The position numbers were made by a program, and so were the translations under genes. From Krasilnikovozyma curviuscula (Eukaryota > Basidiomycota > Tremellomycetes > Cystofilobasidiales > Mrakiaceae), in contig MVAQ01000010.1 in assembly GCA_014825775.1 (NCBI GenBank), forward strand, positions 124,001-188,000: a DNA stretch of 64,000 nt. Direction: 5' to 3'. Shown here in pieces: positions 33,321-45,585 of the stretch (positions are counted from its first letter, which is position 1; each line of letters starts with the position of its first letter). Under the pieces are notes generated by a model, which searched no databases, was not told the DNA's origin, and worked only from the letters and a program-made list of their open reading frames with translations.

Positions 33321-36300
33321 CTAACGCCTTGCACGCTTCCGCGCAACGGGAACAATCTCAGAGAGCTGGGAGAAGGCACCAGGACTGTTCGGAGCATCAG
33401 CACCTTCAAGAAGAGCATCCAAGCCTACAAGAAAAGAACAAGCGTCAACAACTCCCATCAGTATGACAGAAGCGCCACCAAGAGAACACGAACCCGCGGA
33501 GCCTTCGCGCTCAAAGTCGTTAGGGTCAACCTGACTGTTCGTCAGAGCTTCAACAATATCAGTATCTTCATCTACTTCTTCTTCGTCTTCCATTTCGTCC
33601 CTACTTCGTTTCTGACTCGCAAATACTTTGGGCAGGATTTCTTCACCTCCGACAGCTGCGTCTTCGTCATTCTCTTCCTCATTTTGATCATAATCTTCAG
33701 GGGCAGAGATAGCAGTAGCTCTTGGTTTGGGCTTTGGACGAGATTTCTTTGCTGGCGGCAGGATTTCTAAGACGAGGGTATCTCCATCTTCTTCTTCTTC
33801 TTCTTCTTCTTCTTCATCCTCCCTTGAGCGGCGCTTCCTTGGTGCAGGTTTCTTGGCAGTGCGAGCTTCAGCTTCACCATAGCCATTTTCTAGTTGGTCA
33901 TTCGCAGGAGCTTGCCTTTCAGGCTGAGAACCAGATGTCTTTTTAGAGCTGGCAGTAATAAGCTTAAGAGCCAAAACAACGAGACATTGAGCAACCGTCC
34001 CTTAAGAGTAAAACTGAAAACAAACTAAACGCTTACCTTCTTTTGGTAAGTACGTTGAGCGTCCCATGCTTTGGTAGCGCCAATCTCAACATCGTTGCTA
34101 TCAAAGGCTTCTTCCATCGAAGTTTTACTACAAAGATACCACAGAAGTGTCAACGTGAGATCAATGAGATAGATGAAGAAAAAAGACTGACATGCTTCCA
34201 GCTTCTTGTTTGTCGACAGCGTTGGTCAAGAAGCATAGCACTTTGAAGATTCCAAGGGCACGATTCTTCTTCTTGGAATTGTCCACTTTGATATACTGAG
34301 TGATTTTCTTAACAGCATAAAATAGTAATGCCCTATGAATGCTCAAGATGTGCTGAGTTGGTAGCTTTTTCTGAATGGAGAAGTAAGCGCCATTCACGAC
34401 GAGAACCCCAGCGATCATTTTGCCCAGCTGGAGAAATTGTGCTTCTGTGATATCTCCATCCAAGAAGAGATCAAAGGCCTGCATTAATGTTGATCTATAT
34501 CAGCAAGAAGGTACGTTCGCTAGAGGTTAGGTAAGAAACGTGACTCACATCCTCAACGACCTTGATGACCACTTTAGCTGTCTGTTCGCCTTCACGACAG
34601 TAAATGCCGAGGTCCTTGAGGTCTTCAAGAAGGAGTCGACAGCAAGAGTCATACTCTGGTCCAAAGCGGCCGTAATGGGCAAGAATGACAGAGGAGTGCT
34701 CCGGGCTGATGGATCCTATCCTAATAGATCGAGCAAGGGAGGCGATGGTTCCGAGGAACTTGTACTCGGTGATAAGTAAAGCTTCAGAGGTTTCGGATGA
34801 TACTGTAAAAACTGAATATCAGAAGATGCTGTTGGAAGCTGAGGTGGAAAACTCTTAGACTCACGAGCAGCAGCCTTGGCTCTGGCCTTCTTAGCTCTAT
34901 CACGTCTCTTCTTCTGTTTAGCTTCTTCGTCAGAATCGTCGTCTTCCTCATCCTCATCAACTTCCTCTCCTTGTGAAAGTTCACTTCTTTCCTCAGTGAA
35001 CCTCTCGATCTCGGCCTGAACGTATCCAGCGCATCGCCATTGGAGCTCATCGGCGATTTCGAGGGTGAGGGCTGGCGGACAAACCCATTGGACAGATTTC
35101 TTCTCAGATGGGGTCAGACTTGGTCTTTCCACGAAGGCGGTATATTGACTCAGAAGAAGTTGGAACGACTACCAAAGGCCAATGACCGTCAGTTGACAGC
35201 GAAAAGCTGAATAGATCAAGTGATGAAAGGCGTACGAGGTTCTTCACTATATCGACCGCATTTGACTGGTTGCCAACTGCGAAATCTTCAAGCTTTTGCA
35301 GGAGATCAGATCTCTTCTGGATCACAGCTTCAACAGCGGCATCGTCATCAGTATCAACCTTACATCTCCAGAATACAAAGTGGCTGAGTGATTCAAGGGC
35401 GTATTGAACAATCTGCAATGATTAAACAGGTATGAGCATGAGACCGCTTTCAAAGAAGTGCAGATAAAGGACCGTCCTACAGACCTTGACTTCTTCCTTG
35501 TATCCCAGTCGGCCACGCTCAGCCAGTGAGTTCAAGATACTCCATCCTGTCGCTTTCTTGCCCTCACCACTATCATCGAGGGAAGGAGTAGAATCTCTTA
35601 TTTTCAACAGGAGATTGATTCTTGAGGTAATTGCTTGAAGCGTCTCAACCTCGTCGTCGACGAAACCATCCGTTTCGATTTCTTTTCCAATAACTGCGTC
35701 ACGCAAGCTAGCAAGAAGAGAATCCTCCAACTCTGCGATTTTCTGAGAGTTGGTGTTGGAGATGTTCGAAGCTTGGAGGAAATGTTCGATCGAAGAGATA
35801 GCAGCAATTTGAACCGAAACGTTGGATGTCTTCAAGAATTGTTTACTGATTTCATCCCAGAGTGATTCGTATGACTGCTCATGAATCGGGGTGTCAGAAC
35901 AAGCAAAGGATAGTAATGAACAACGTGAGATTCCTACAGAGATAGTTCGAAGTTCCAAATACAGCTGCACGTTCATCAAAAGAGGAATGGACAAGATGTC
36001 GATGATGCGTTGAGCGTCACTCTTGTACTTGGTAATGAGCTTTGGCAACGACTTCATGAGTTCATGGGAGAAGTCATTAAGGTCATCATCGTTCTCTTTT
36101 CCCTTCTTCCCCTATGCACAATATGTTTTAGAGCTGTCAGCCCAGCTAACGGACAGATGAAGTGAATTGGATTGACTCACCTTCTCTTTCTTCTCCTTCT
36201 CCAGATCCGCTCTCGTCTTTCTTAAACAAGCGAGCAGTACTTGAATCAGAGTACTCTCTTCCTCGTCATCAAGTGCGAGCCTTTCCTCTTCGTCTTCTTT

Positions 36301-38713
36301 GTGGTCTTTGGTGAGGAAAGTAACTAGGCTCTTCCAACCTTCCTCCTGGATCCTATCGACCTTGGCCTCAAACAACGAGTCAATAACGGTTGAGATTCTG
36401 CCAGACAGAAGTGAACCCTTTCGGCCAGCCCACTCAGCCACGCCAATTTTCTCAGGAGATTTCTGACCTTCAGCAGCCTCATCCAAAGCGCTGGTATATC
36501 GGACCAGTGTCGAAGCGAGACACTTCCAAGCAATGAAAGACTGAAGTTCTTCATTGGTTTCGTCTTCTTTCTGGTTCTGGCGTTTATTGTTTCCACCCTT
36601 CTTCTTCCTTTTGTTGGTTTCTAGCTCAAGCATGATCTCTTCGACCTCTTCTTCCCATTGCTGTCTGAAGAAACTGCTGGCGGCAGCCCTAACGCTGGCG
36701 TCGATATCAAAGACGAGGAGACCTATCTGTCCCATAACTTCATCGTCCTCTTTGATGTCTTCCATAATCTTCTCCAAGATACCGATCGCGGCAGTTCTAA
36801 TAGTGATGTCGATGTCGTAGAAGGCAATTTCGCAGATACGCTTTTTGAAACGAGCGGTGAACGTTGACAGAGAACCTGACGAAGTGTTCGACTCCATGCT
36901 GTAGAGGGCTGAAAGTGCCTTCAAAGTTTCTTGACGAGTATGGTTATCCTGTAGTGAACAGAATTTTTCAGCACAAAATAGATTTGTCCAGGGTATCGCA
37001 ACCTACGGGATCGTCCAGCATCCATCCAATGTACTTATGGTAGCTGCTGTCGAAGTACGTTGGAAGCGTCTTCATCCATATACCCATATTCTTGACACAC
37101 TCGGTTCGAATATGAGAGTTCGTGTCTCTGTATCTGAGGACAAAGACCCTGCGACGACAACAAAGTGCGCGTCAACACCAAATCACTAGCCAGAAAGTCT
37201 AGAAAAGTGAACGACTCACGCATCGAAAAATTCTTTCAAGTAAGATTCAATTGTGGATCTCTTCGTGTGAGCATTCTTGATCAGTCTTTCTAACTCCTTT
37301 CCTCTCTCGCCGCCAGCTTCTCGGACACCCTTCCTCTTCTCCGTGTCGCGCTGCTTACTGAACGTCGTGAGTTCCTCTTGGACAGCAGCAGCAACTTCAG
37401 CCAATGCTGACATGGTCTCTAGTGCAAGGACAGTTCCAGTATGACGGAAAGAACGCAGCGGCGAGGCTGAGAGAGAGAACAGCCATGCCTTGACGGTGAT
37501 CATCAACAGGGCTGGTTTGGTCCTCGCATTTGATGGAGGAAAGAGGTGGGGAGTTGTTCCTAACGAGTTGAAGAAGTGAAGAATGAAGTTTCGCAAGTGG
37601 GCGTGGAAGTTCTTGAAGGCACCAGTTCTCGAGATGAGAGGGTATGTCCCAAGAGTTTTCTGCAGTGCGCGGGTAATGAGCTAGAGGACGCGACAAGAGA
37701 ACAGCGAAACAATATAAAATAAGTTACTGACCTGATCCTCCAAGTCGTTCACTTTGCTTGGAACACCATCGAAATCCACGGCGTCATCTGAGTCGATGTC
37801 CATGCTTGAACCGCAACACTGGTTGCAAAACACGACAAGCGGCAAATTGAAGCAGGACGTTAGCGTCAGAGTGGAAAAAATAGAAAGCTAAAAGAACTTT
37901 ACCCTCAAGAAGAACATGACCAACTCTGCTAAAGCAGCCTCCTGTCCTTCCTCCTCGTATCGTTCCACCCACGAGTCAACTACAGGGTTCAACCCTCCTT
38001 TCTCGTTAATGACGGCCGCGTCTATTCGTGTAAATGAATCGCGAAGGTGAAAGGAAAGATATTTGACAAGTCAGAGAGCAAGATTCTTGACGGAATTCAG
38101 CGGAAACAGGTGGACGTACTGAAGAGCTCATTGTCGTTCTTCACGTCCCCGACGAGAGTGGTACCATCCTCTGCAACCGTCTCTTCCAATGCAGCGTTCT
38201 TCCTTCTCCTTCCACCACCTTGGAATGCTGGGGCTTTCCTTTGTTGGGAGGCAGTTTTGGGGGTTTTTGAGGGGGGATTGCCGCTGTCGGAATTCCTTCG
38301 TGCTTTGGTATTTGGTCGTACGAAGTCGTCGTCGTCGTCATCTTCTTCTTCATCATCATCTTCGTCATCCGACAGCTATCGAAGTTAGAGAACGAACCAT
38401 ACATCAAGGCAGCAATGGTGAGATTTCAAGGATCAACAAGCGAGAGTGCAGCTGAGAACAGGACAAACCTCTTCCTCGTCCTCCTCTGCTTCGTCATTTC
38501 CAGCATCCTCGGATCCCTTTCTCCTCTTGGAAGCACCTTTCTTTGTAGAGACAGCTTCTATAACGAAAGAACGGGAAAGGGGTTAAATCTGCAGTAGGAA
38601 AACTCCAAGCTAGAGCTCGTGCAGGACTTACTCGTCTCAAAACCAAAGGGTCGAACCTTCTTCTGGGCTCTTGCTGACCTTCTTGGTTCCTCTGGAGCAG
38701 GAGAGGACGACAT
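33321..38713 (-). CDS. SCC3: cohesin subunit SCC3 (STAG/SA family)
   Basis: SCC3 binds the kleisin subunit and DNA in the cohesin ring that holds sister chromatids. The start MSSSPAPEEPRRSARAQKKV (38713) is followed by acidic/basic low-complexity sequence (about 38500-38150). The STAG region (about 37650-37200) contains FHAHLRNFILHFFNSLGTT. The conserved SCD block follows: VFVLRYRDTNSHIRTECVKN, GIWMKTLPTYFDSSYHKYIG and WMLDDPDNHTRQETLKAL (about 37150-36900), where the Arg-Tyr-Arg-Asp motif is diagnostic. HEAT-like helices then run to about 34000 (for example FYDIDITIRTAAIGILEKI). The C-terminal tail (33980-33321) is disordered, with Glu runs, several KKxRxK-like nuclear localisation candidates, and the end PVARKRARR. 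It may serve mitosis or, like Rec11/STAG3, meiosis; one copy only is seen here. Confidence 0.92.
33787..33816 (+). repeat. TTC/GAA microsatellite encoding a Glu run in SCC3
   Basis: About nine TCT/TTC trinucleotides in a row lie inside the last SCC3 exon. On the coding strand they read GAA/GAG and give an uninterrupted Glu tract in the disordered C-terminal tail. Length polymorphism between strains would be expected at such a tract. Confidence 0.8.
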
Positions 38714-38929
38714 CCTTTGAGTTTATGGTTCAGCCTGATGGGGTCGCACGTCACACAGCCGATTCGAATCCCAGGCGCGTGGAAGGTCACTGTGAGACGC
38801 GACGACTTTTCTACTTAACAATTTTTACGCTTTGAAAACGCGTTATTCCGCTGACAAACTGAAAGAGAGCACTAAAAATTGATTTGAACATTAAAGTTGT
38901 TATATAAATGGGACGATAGTTGGGCTTCT

Positions 38930-39005
38930 CAATAACATGATTGACGCCCATCCCTGCTCTCCTGAGGTCGTCTTCGACATCAGCGCCGACTTTCAGCTTC
39001 AAGCC
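38930..39005 (-). pseudogene. relic of a second copy of the fuconate-type dehydratase gene
   Basis: On the minus strand the segment reads LKLKVGADVEDDLRRAG, then MGVNHVIEKP, before degenerating. The intact neighbour has FKLKVGANIEDDLRRGG, then IIRRIIDDPK. The match covers the first catalytic Lys-x-Lys motif only. Flanking sequence on both sides shows no other homology that I can see. It lies about 200 bases beyond the stop codon of the intact gene, on the same strand, and about 220 bases upstream of the SCC3 start codon, so it sits in the SCC3 promoter region. Confidence 0.8.
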
Positions 39006-39209
39006 TGATGATGATTTATATTGAGAGTAATAAGAGTACGGATTATGGAAGTAGGTACTTAGGATTGGTGTAAATCTCCCAATCTCCCACCAGGGTAGGT
39101 GCAGTGGAAAATAAATGTCATCATAAATTGCGCGACGACGTAAAAGTGAACATGTTGGGTTTTGTATTAATTCCTAAGAAGGAAGCATAGCGAGAAAGGC
39201 CCAAAAGCT

Positions 39210-41514
39210 TTATTCAGTGTAGATGTCCTTCTTGACATTATGGGCTTTGTTCCACGCCGCCTTGGCCTCATCCCCCTTCCGAGCAGCAGCCCAGTATCCA
39301 TCGTCCGCACCGGGCCAAGTGTAATTTTTGATGCTCTCAGGAAGCATAGTGATGGAGTAGCCTCCGTTTGGATCTTGAGGAACGTTGTATCTTCCATCGC
39401 TGTTGATAGAGATGGGGAACTCGAAGTGTTCATGTAGATGGTCGACGAACTCTAAGACATTCAGATCATGACTTCCAGAGACACAGATGTAATCCTAGAG
39501 GGATCGTTTTGGACGAAAGTGAGAAACGATCGCATGGCGCAACTATACTACACTCACAATCAGAGATAAATGAATAACGTATTCACATAACCCAATTCCT
39601 CCAGCGTGAGGCATTACGGGCTTTCCGAATCTAAGAAAGAAGAAATAAAGAAAAGGAAGGGAAAGAGAGTTAGATGCAAGGAAGATACGAAGTGAGAGCG
39701 ATAAGAGCACCAGCGAATCACTCACTTGGCAGCCATCAGCAACACACTAAGAACCTCATTGACACCAGCCAATCTGCAACTGTCGATCTGGACGACATCG
39801 ATGGCATCCGCCTGCAGGAAGTTCTTGAAGAGAATTCGATTGTGGGCGTGCTCTCCTGTTGCGACCTTGATTCCAATTGGGGCCAGTCCTTCACGGACTT
39901 GTCGATGTCCTGAAACATCATCAGGAGCAGTGGGTTCTTCAACTGAAAAGCAAACGAGGTCGGCAATTGTTTCTGTTCCGTCAAGGCGTGTGACTTACTG
40001 AAGTAAGGATTCAGAGGTTTAAGCTTCGTCACGTAGTCAATTGCACCCTTGACATCAAATACCTGATTCGAGTCAACCATCAATACACATCCAGCAGGAC
40101 CTGCGTTTTTTCCGACGATGGTTTTCGGATCAATGACTCGACCAGCAGGCAAGTTCTTTGGATCATCAATGATTCGTCGGATAATCCCTCCCCTTCGCAG
40201 ATCATCTTCGATGTTGGCACCGACTTTGAGTTTGAAGTGGTTGAACCCCTGGGCTAGGGCAGCTTTGGTGAGGGCTTCGACTTTGGCGTCAGAGTACCCA
40301 AGCCATCCAACACTGGTGGTGTACGCTGGGTAGCCAGTCTGGATGACACTGGCGATACGTTCCTTTTTACCAGCCTCCTTGGCCTTGAGCATAGCGAGAG
40401 CCTCTTCAGGAGTAATTGCATCTGTGATATATCTAGAGAAATTGGAAATCTTGATTAGATCATGGTATGAATGAAGACCATCACAAACAAATTGTCGACG
40501 TGCCTGAAACAAGTGGACTTGACAAACTCCTCTGGAGTGAAGTCAGCGACAAGCTGCCACAAAGGCTTCTTTCTGCTTTTGGCGTACAGATCCCAAACAG
40601 CGTTTGAGACAGCGCCTGTGGAAGCAGCAAGAAGGAAGTCAATCAAGACTCCGATCTCAAACCGGCAAAGCACTGTGAATCTCACCAGTCGCGATCGAGA
40701 TGACGCCCTTTTCTGGTCCGAGCCACCGCAGCTGAGGATCAGAGACTAAGAACGTCCACATTTTACTGTAAAATAAACACCACATAGCGAAGAAGAACGT
40801 GAGATTCTTCGCCACGCTGCAGGTTTACCGACAGTTACCGCCAGAGCAATATCACTCACCCCATATCAGCGAAGAGGTCCTCCACTTTCTTTCCGACCAA
40901 GTTTTGACTAAGATGAGCAATAGCAGAGCAGACAATGTCGTTTCCTCGTCCAATGGTGAAGGTCTACCACAAGGTTCGTATAGGTCAGACAGCGAGCTCG
41001 CTGTGAGTTATGAATAGGAAGCGTACCATTCCGTGGCCTTCGACGTCTCCTGAAGTTTTGAGTATAACATAGGCAGAAGAGTAGTCACATGAAGTGTTCA
41101 TAGCTACAACAAGAGCAAAACAAGGCAACGAAAGGTATAGAAGTCTCAAAATAGTCAGAAGATCATTCACTGCTGGAATTGGGAAGAAGTTAAGCTCACC
41201 ATCAGTACCAGAAGCACTATATAGTACCATGTGAAGTTGGAAGAGGCATTATCGGTCAATGGGAGCGCAAAAGGAATTGGGAGGTGCGCAGTGGGGAAAT
41301 CTCTCTTACGATTCGTTTGTTCTTTGAAGTCAAACAAATAAAGAACCAAGCCAATTAGTAAAGACGACGTTTCTTTCTGTTTGACCATTGAAAACAAGCT
41401 AGATGACTTTTGAAAAGCCAGCTGGCAACCTAGCTTCCACCAAAAGCTAGCTACTCACGGGTAACGAACATCATGGGTAGAGAACCCAGTGATGGTGATA
41501 TCTTCTACGGCCAT
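39210..41514 (-). CDS. L-fuconate/L-galactonate dehydratase-type enolase superfamily enzyme (ENOSF1-like)
   Basis: The enzyme is expected to dehydrate a sugar acid to a 2-keto-3-deoxy acid, using Mg2+. The start MAVEDITITGFSTHDVRYP is followed by DYSSAYVILKTSGDVEGHGM and TIGRGNDIVCSAI. LRWLGPEKGVISIATGAV is next, then FRHVDNLF/RYITDAITPEEAL, and SVIQTGYPAYTTSVGWLGYS. Then come FNHFKLKVGANIEDDLRR (the K-x-K catalytic motif), MVDSNQVFDV (first metal Asp), IEEPTAPDD (Glu ligand), KVATGEHAHNRILFK (third ligand region), QIDSCRLAGVNEVL and MPHAGGIGLCEYV (His of the His-Asp pair). The end is NVKKDIYTE with TAA at 39212-39210. The whole layout follows human ENOSF1 and bacterial L-fuconate dehydratase. 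In fungi the homologue may act on L-galactonate in pectin-sugar catabolism; the substrate is not decided by sequence. Confidence 0.9.
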
Positions 41515-42693
41515 TGTACTTATATGACAGAAAAGTCGATGAGAGATGAAAGATGTGGTTAGTTGCGCAACAGAACCCTTCGTTGGGGTCTTTTTCTCCT
41601 CCCTGATGGCTCTCCGGCTTTCGGGAGGCGCGTCGAACCTACCCGCCCGGACCGCCAGAGAGAAAAACAAAACAAAACAAAGCTTCGCAACCGCTGGAAA
41701 AAGGGCTGGATTTGCCAACGCAGGAGCACGGTGAAAAGAGGAACGCAGATTCGGACATGCGACACATTTCGCAGACTGAAGTTGCAGTGATCTCCGTGGG
41801 CGATTTACACAAAGAAACAATGTCGTACACAAACTTGACGGGATCTATCATCGAACTACACACTCGAACGAGTTAGTTATCTTTAATTCCGGTAATCCCT
41901 CAATCCTGACCTTCTCCAAGGTTGCTTCTGTCCTGGGTCGGATTGTCAGCGGTCTACGACTCCACGCGCCCTACTGGCCCCACTGCTTGTCGTTGTTCTC
42001 CCCAGAGAGACCTTGATTGAACAGCCCACTCTCCTCCAGTCCTTGTTCCTTGTTGGATAACCTTTGATAGGTTACACTAACAAGTCGATGCAAGGATTGA
42101 GTCGAGATTGAGTGTGAAGCTGTTGTTGTGGTAGTTGAAGAAGAAGTGCTGATATAACTTCAAGCTCGTGTATGGCAATGTTTTGGATTGGGAGGTCTTG
42201 GACAAGTTTGTTGCAGCTGAAGCAACACTCATTGAAACTGAGCTTCTCAAGCTGGAGGAAAGTAGCGAGCCGTGCGAGGAGCTTAGTAAAGTTGAGGAGC
42301 GGGAAGTCGACTGTTATATGAGTGACGTTGGAAGCAAAAGCTAGGATAGGATTGTTAAGGAAAGTGCTAGGCAGGTTACCGTATTGGCAGTGTACATCTT
42401 CTAATCAGCATAACATACGAGCAGGGAGAAATCTCAAAAGATTATTTTCTCCATAAATTCCTCTCTCAGCCCTCTCTATACAGGTATCGAGCTTATGTTA
42501 CCTATCGCAACCCATTCAAATAGATTCAGAGGGCTGCAACAACAAATATCACGCCACTCCTGTAGCTTTCTCCGACCCAGCACCTCTTGTTTTCGTTGTT
42601 TGGGGTCCCAACGACGTCCGACAGAATCTCTCTCTCTCTCTCTAAAATGCTTCCAGCCCAAGGTATATAGCACACCTCTTCCCAAAAGCATCC
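41515..42693. other. divergent intergenic region, dehydratase to DHHC transferase
   Basis: About 1.18 kb between divergent start codons. It holds two promoters or leaders, several short open frames on both strands without motifs (the 41546-41863 group overlaps in four frames), and a (TC)n run near 42630-42644 close to the DHHC start. Nothing further is recognised. Confidence 0.45.
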
Positions 42694-44889
42694 ATGACCT
42701 CACCAGCTATACCCGCTGTGTCTCCAGCAGCAGCACCCCTTCGTCCGGTCCCAGATGCATCCCAACAACAGGCCCGTCCAGCGCAACAAAAACGAGGGCT
42801 GAGCCAGGAATGGAAATCTGCTGTTCAAAAGGCTCAGGATAAGCAGCTGGCCAAGGCTGGGAAAGCGGACTGGTGGATTCAGCGAAAGGCTGCTGTTGGG
42901 TGAGTGTTCGATGACGTTTCTTGACTCGAGCACTGGTAATTGACTTTTGGGTTTGTTTCAACAGCGTTGTCATTGCCATCATTGCATACTCGGCTTATGT
43001 GGTTGTCGGTTTCATATGTGTGCCCTTGATTCAAGGGAACGGCCCTTCGAGGAAACCAAAAGCCAAAGGTTCAGCGAGTAAGTGACGAGAGTGTTTCAAG
43101 ATGTTCAGAGACTGACTTCGCCGCTTTATGTATTCAAGTCACTGTACTGGTAATCTACTGTATTTTGCTATTGATGTTCATCTGGACGTACCTGAAGATA
43201 GTGCTAACAGGCCCAGGCTTCTCCAAAGACGTACGTTCTGAGGCGGCAGGATTCCGTATTTCTCCTCATCTGCACGACACTGACTCCAACTTTGGCTGTA
43301 TTTTCAACAATAGCGTGTCTCTCAGTCAGCTAGACCTCAAGTTCTCCCCGACTCCACATCGCCGCCAACACCAGTAGCAGAAATAGCCCAAATGCAACCA
43401 CACGGCCTCGAATTTTTTCCTCCATCGATGCCGATGCCTAAGATAAGCAACGGAGATGTCGACATGCCATCAGGTCGTTCATCGGGGGTCGCGACTCCTG
43501 TCAAGGCTGTGCCCACCCGCGCACCGTCGCTGTTGGCCAAACACACCGACGACGACAGCTCGACCGATGAGCACGAAAGGAGTGGGGTTGAAACACCCTC
43601 AAAAGCATTTAGAACTCCCTTCCATAGCGTACCACCTTCTGTGCTTGAATCCCGCACCAGAGATCCGTCTCCCACCACACCCCACCAACCCAGTATCAAC
43701 AATGACCCACAACTTCTACCTCCGAACATACATAGCGACTCCCCTTTCCCATCCTCATCCTTCCAATCGACTGCCCCTCTCACCGCCAGTTCCATGGCCT
43801 CACACCAACAGTCCGAACAGCCCGTACCAGCGACTGGCTGCACTTTCGCCCTTCCGTCGAACCACCCTCAGAACCGACCCACTCAGGCCTCCATATTCCA
43901 GCTCACCACTAGTAATAATAACGAGCTGCTTGAGAGGCCCTCACCGTCAACGAAAAATGCATACGAGAGGACGTACTGCGACTACTGCCAAATTCTGCGT
44001 CCGCTCAGGAGCCACCACTGTCGGCACTGCGGGCAGGACGTAGAGGAGATGGACCACCATTGTCCCTGGGTTGGAGGGTGCGTAGGCAAGAGGAACCATA
44101 AAGTGAGCCGGATCTTCGTCTCTTTCTCTTTTTAATTTCAGCCGCGAGCGCTAATCGAGCTTCTCGAATGGTTTTAATTGGATTTACTCGTTGCTTTGTT
44201 TGGGTCGTTTGGAAACAGTTCTTTTTCAACTTTGTTGTATGGTCTACATTCTATACAATTTTTGTGTTCTGTGTCTGTCTGTGGTGGTTGGTTACTGAGG
44301 ATCACGATGGAAGGGTGATCGCGCTCCTGGTTCTGTGAGTGCCTCATAGTAGGATATAGTCCTGATGATCAAGACCTACTAATAGTATTTTGTCTCTTTC
44401 TTCATATCAACGGTATCAGAGCTGTTCTTTTTACCACATTCACATTCTCAATGGCGATGTCACACCGCTTCTTGATCATTCACAATTTGACGACCATCGA
44501 ATCTCTTCACGTCAGCGCAAGTCCATACCTCTTCTCTCTCCCTCCGATCTTTACGCCACATACTGACACACACACACATCCTCTTCCAGTCACTGCGGTC
44601 CCGAGAACGAGCCCTCCTTCAGATGAAATACGGCTCTAACCCCTTCTCTGCGCAAAGACGAGAGACTCAGAAACGCTGGACGGCCGATTACGGCTCTCCT
44701 TATCGAGCTGGAAACCCGTGGTACATCAGCCGGAAAGAGAATTGGGAGAGAGTGATGGGCGATTCGTGGCTCGAGTGGGTTTTTCCGATTGATGTGAGGC
44801 GCAAAGGGGAGGATGGGGAGAGGAGGAACCCACGGTGGGACGAGGAGGGAGTGTGGAAGAAGCTGAAGGATCAAATCCAGTATAGTTAA
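42694..44889 (+). CDS. DHHC-type protein S-palmitoyltransferase
   Basis: The enzyme attaches palmitate to Cys residues of target proteins in endomembranes. The start [20 protein letters not shown] leads to two hydrophobic segments, [20 protein letters not shown] (about 42970) and [20 protein letters not shown] (about 43150), then TGPGFSKD (the TTxGYP-like spot). A Ser/Pro/Thr-rich linker of roughly 215 residues (43315-43950) follows. The cysteine-rich domain reads [20 protein letters not shown] and [18 protein letters not shown], with the catalytic DHHC intact. Two more membrane segments follow ([20 protein letters not shown] and [20 protein letters not shown]). The C-terminal part contains [10 protein letters not shown], in which SNPF is the NPF-like motif common in these enzymes, and ends DQIQYS. 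Four transmembrane segments is the usual topology. The Pfa3/Pfa4-type subclass cannot be fixed. Confidence 0.92.
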
Positions 44890-45585
44890 TGCGTATGTAG
44901 GTTTTTAAAATTTGGAGGGATGATCTAATGACCTTTCATGACTTTGATGGAGAAGTGGCAAGTCACGTCCGGACATCTGGTCTTTATTTAAGGAGCACAT
45001 CACCAGGCCCATTATAGATCTGCCAAAAGATCTAGTTGTACCAACGACCTACGTCCTCCCGGTATAAACGCTCACTGCGTAATAATAGCCAGTGTGTGAT
45101 CTTCCGGCGGGAATGGGTAACTACTGCTTGGAAAGAGGAGCCACGTTTTGCGTCACGCCCAGCGGGCTGGAAGACCATCTCTTCTCTTTTGCACCTTCAC
45201 GTCTGTATGAAAGCTTGTTTACGTGTCGTTGTACTTGAGCAAGAGATGGAATGTACGTTCTCAGCTCAAAGACCCCTATTTGATCTCTCCAGATCAAGAA
45301 ATAGCGGATGTGAGGACGCGACGCGGGATGTCAGCCCTCTCGCCATTGTCTCAGGCTCGTTACTTCCTCCTCTCACACAGATTTCGAGGGTCGACGAGCT
45401 GGAGCAAGCACCATCACCCCCTTTTATACCCTCTTGCTCCTTCCCAACTGCATTCCTTTCTCATTTCTGTCCTTGTAGAAGAATCTCCCACCCAGTTTGA
45501 TCTGTAACATTCCTTCCAGCCAGCCTACGCATCTGAAACTCCCTCCCTCGCTATACCGACAGCGCGATTCCAGAAACCAAGGAAT
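44890..45585. other. intergenic region, DHHC transferase to aspartyl protease
   Basis: About 700 bases. The second half is C/T-rich on the + strand, as in a promoter and leader of a secreted-protein gene. Overlapping short open frames at 45036-45507 have no motif. No repeat or RNA gene is recognised. Confidence 0.45.

Noticed and set aside
38755..38790. GATTCGAATCC, resembling a tRNA B box
   Set aside because: No matching A box, cloverleaf or acceptor-stem pairing is found upstream; it lies in the SCC3 leader.
41546..41863. Four overlapping short open frames near the dehydratase start
   Set aside because: They are mutually incompatible and motif-free; the segment is a promoter or leader region.
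43456..44043. 195-codon + strand open frame rich in Pro/His/Thr
   Set aside because: It is the alternate frame of the long DHHC linker exon; the other frame continues into the cysteine-rich domain.
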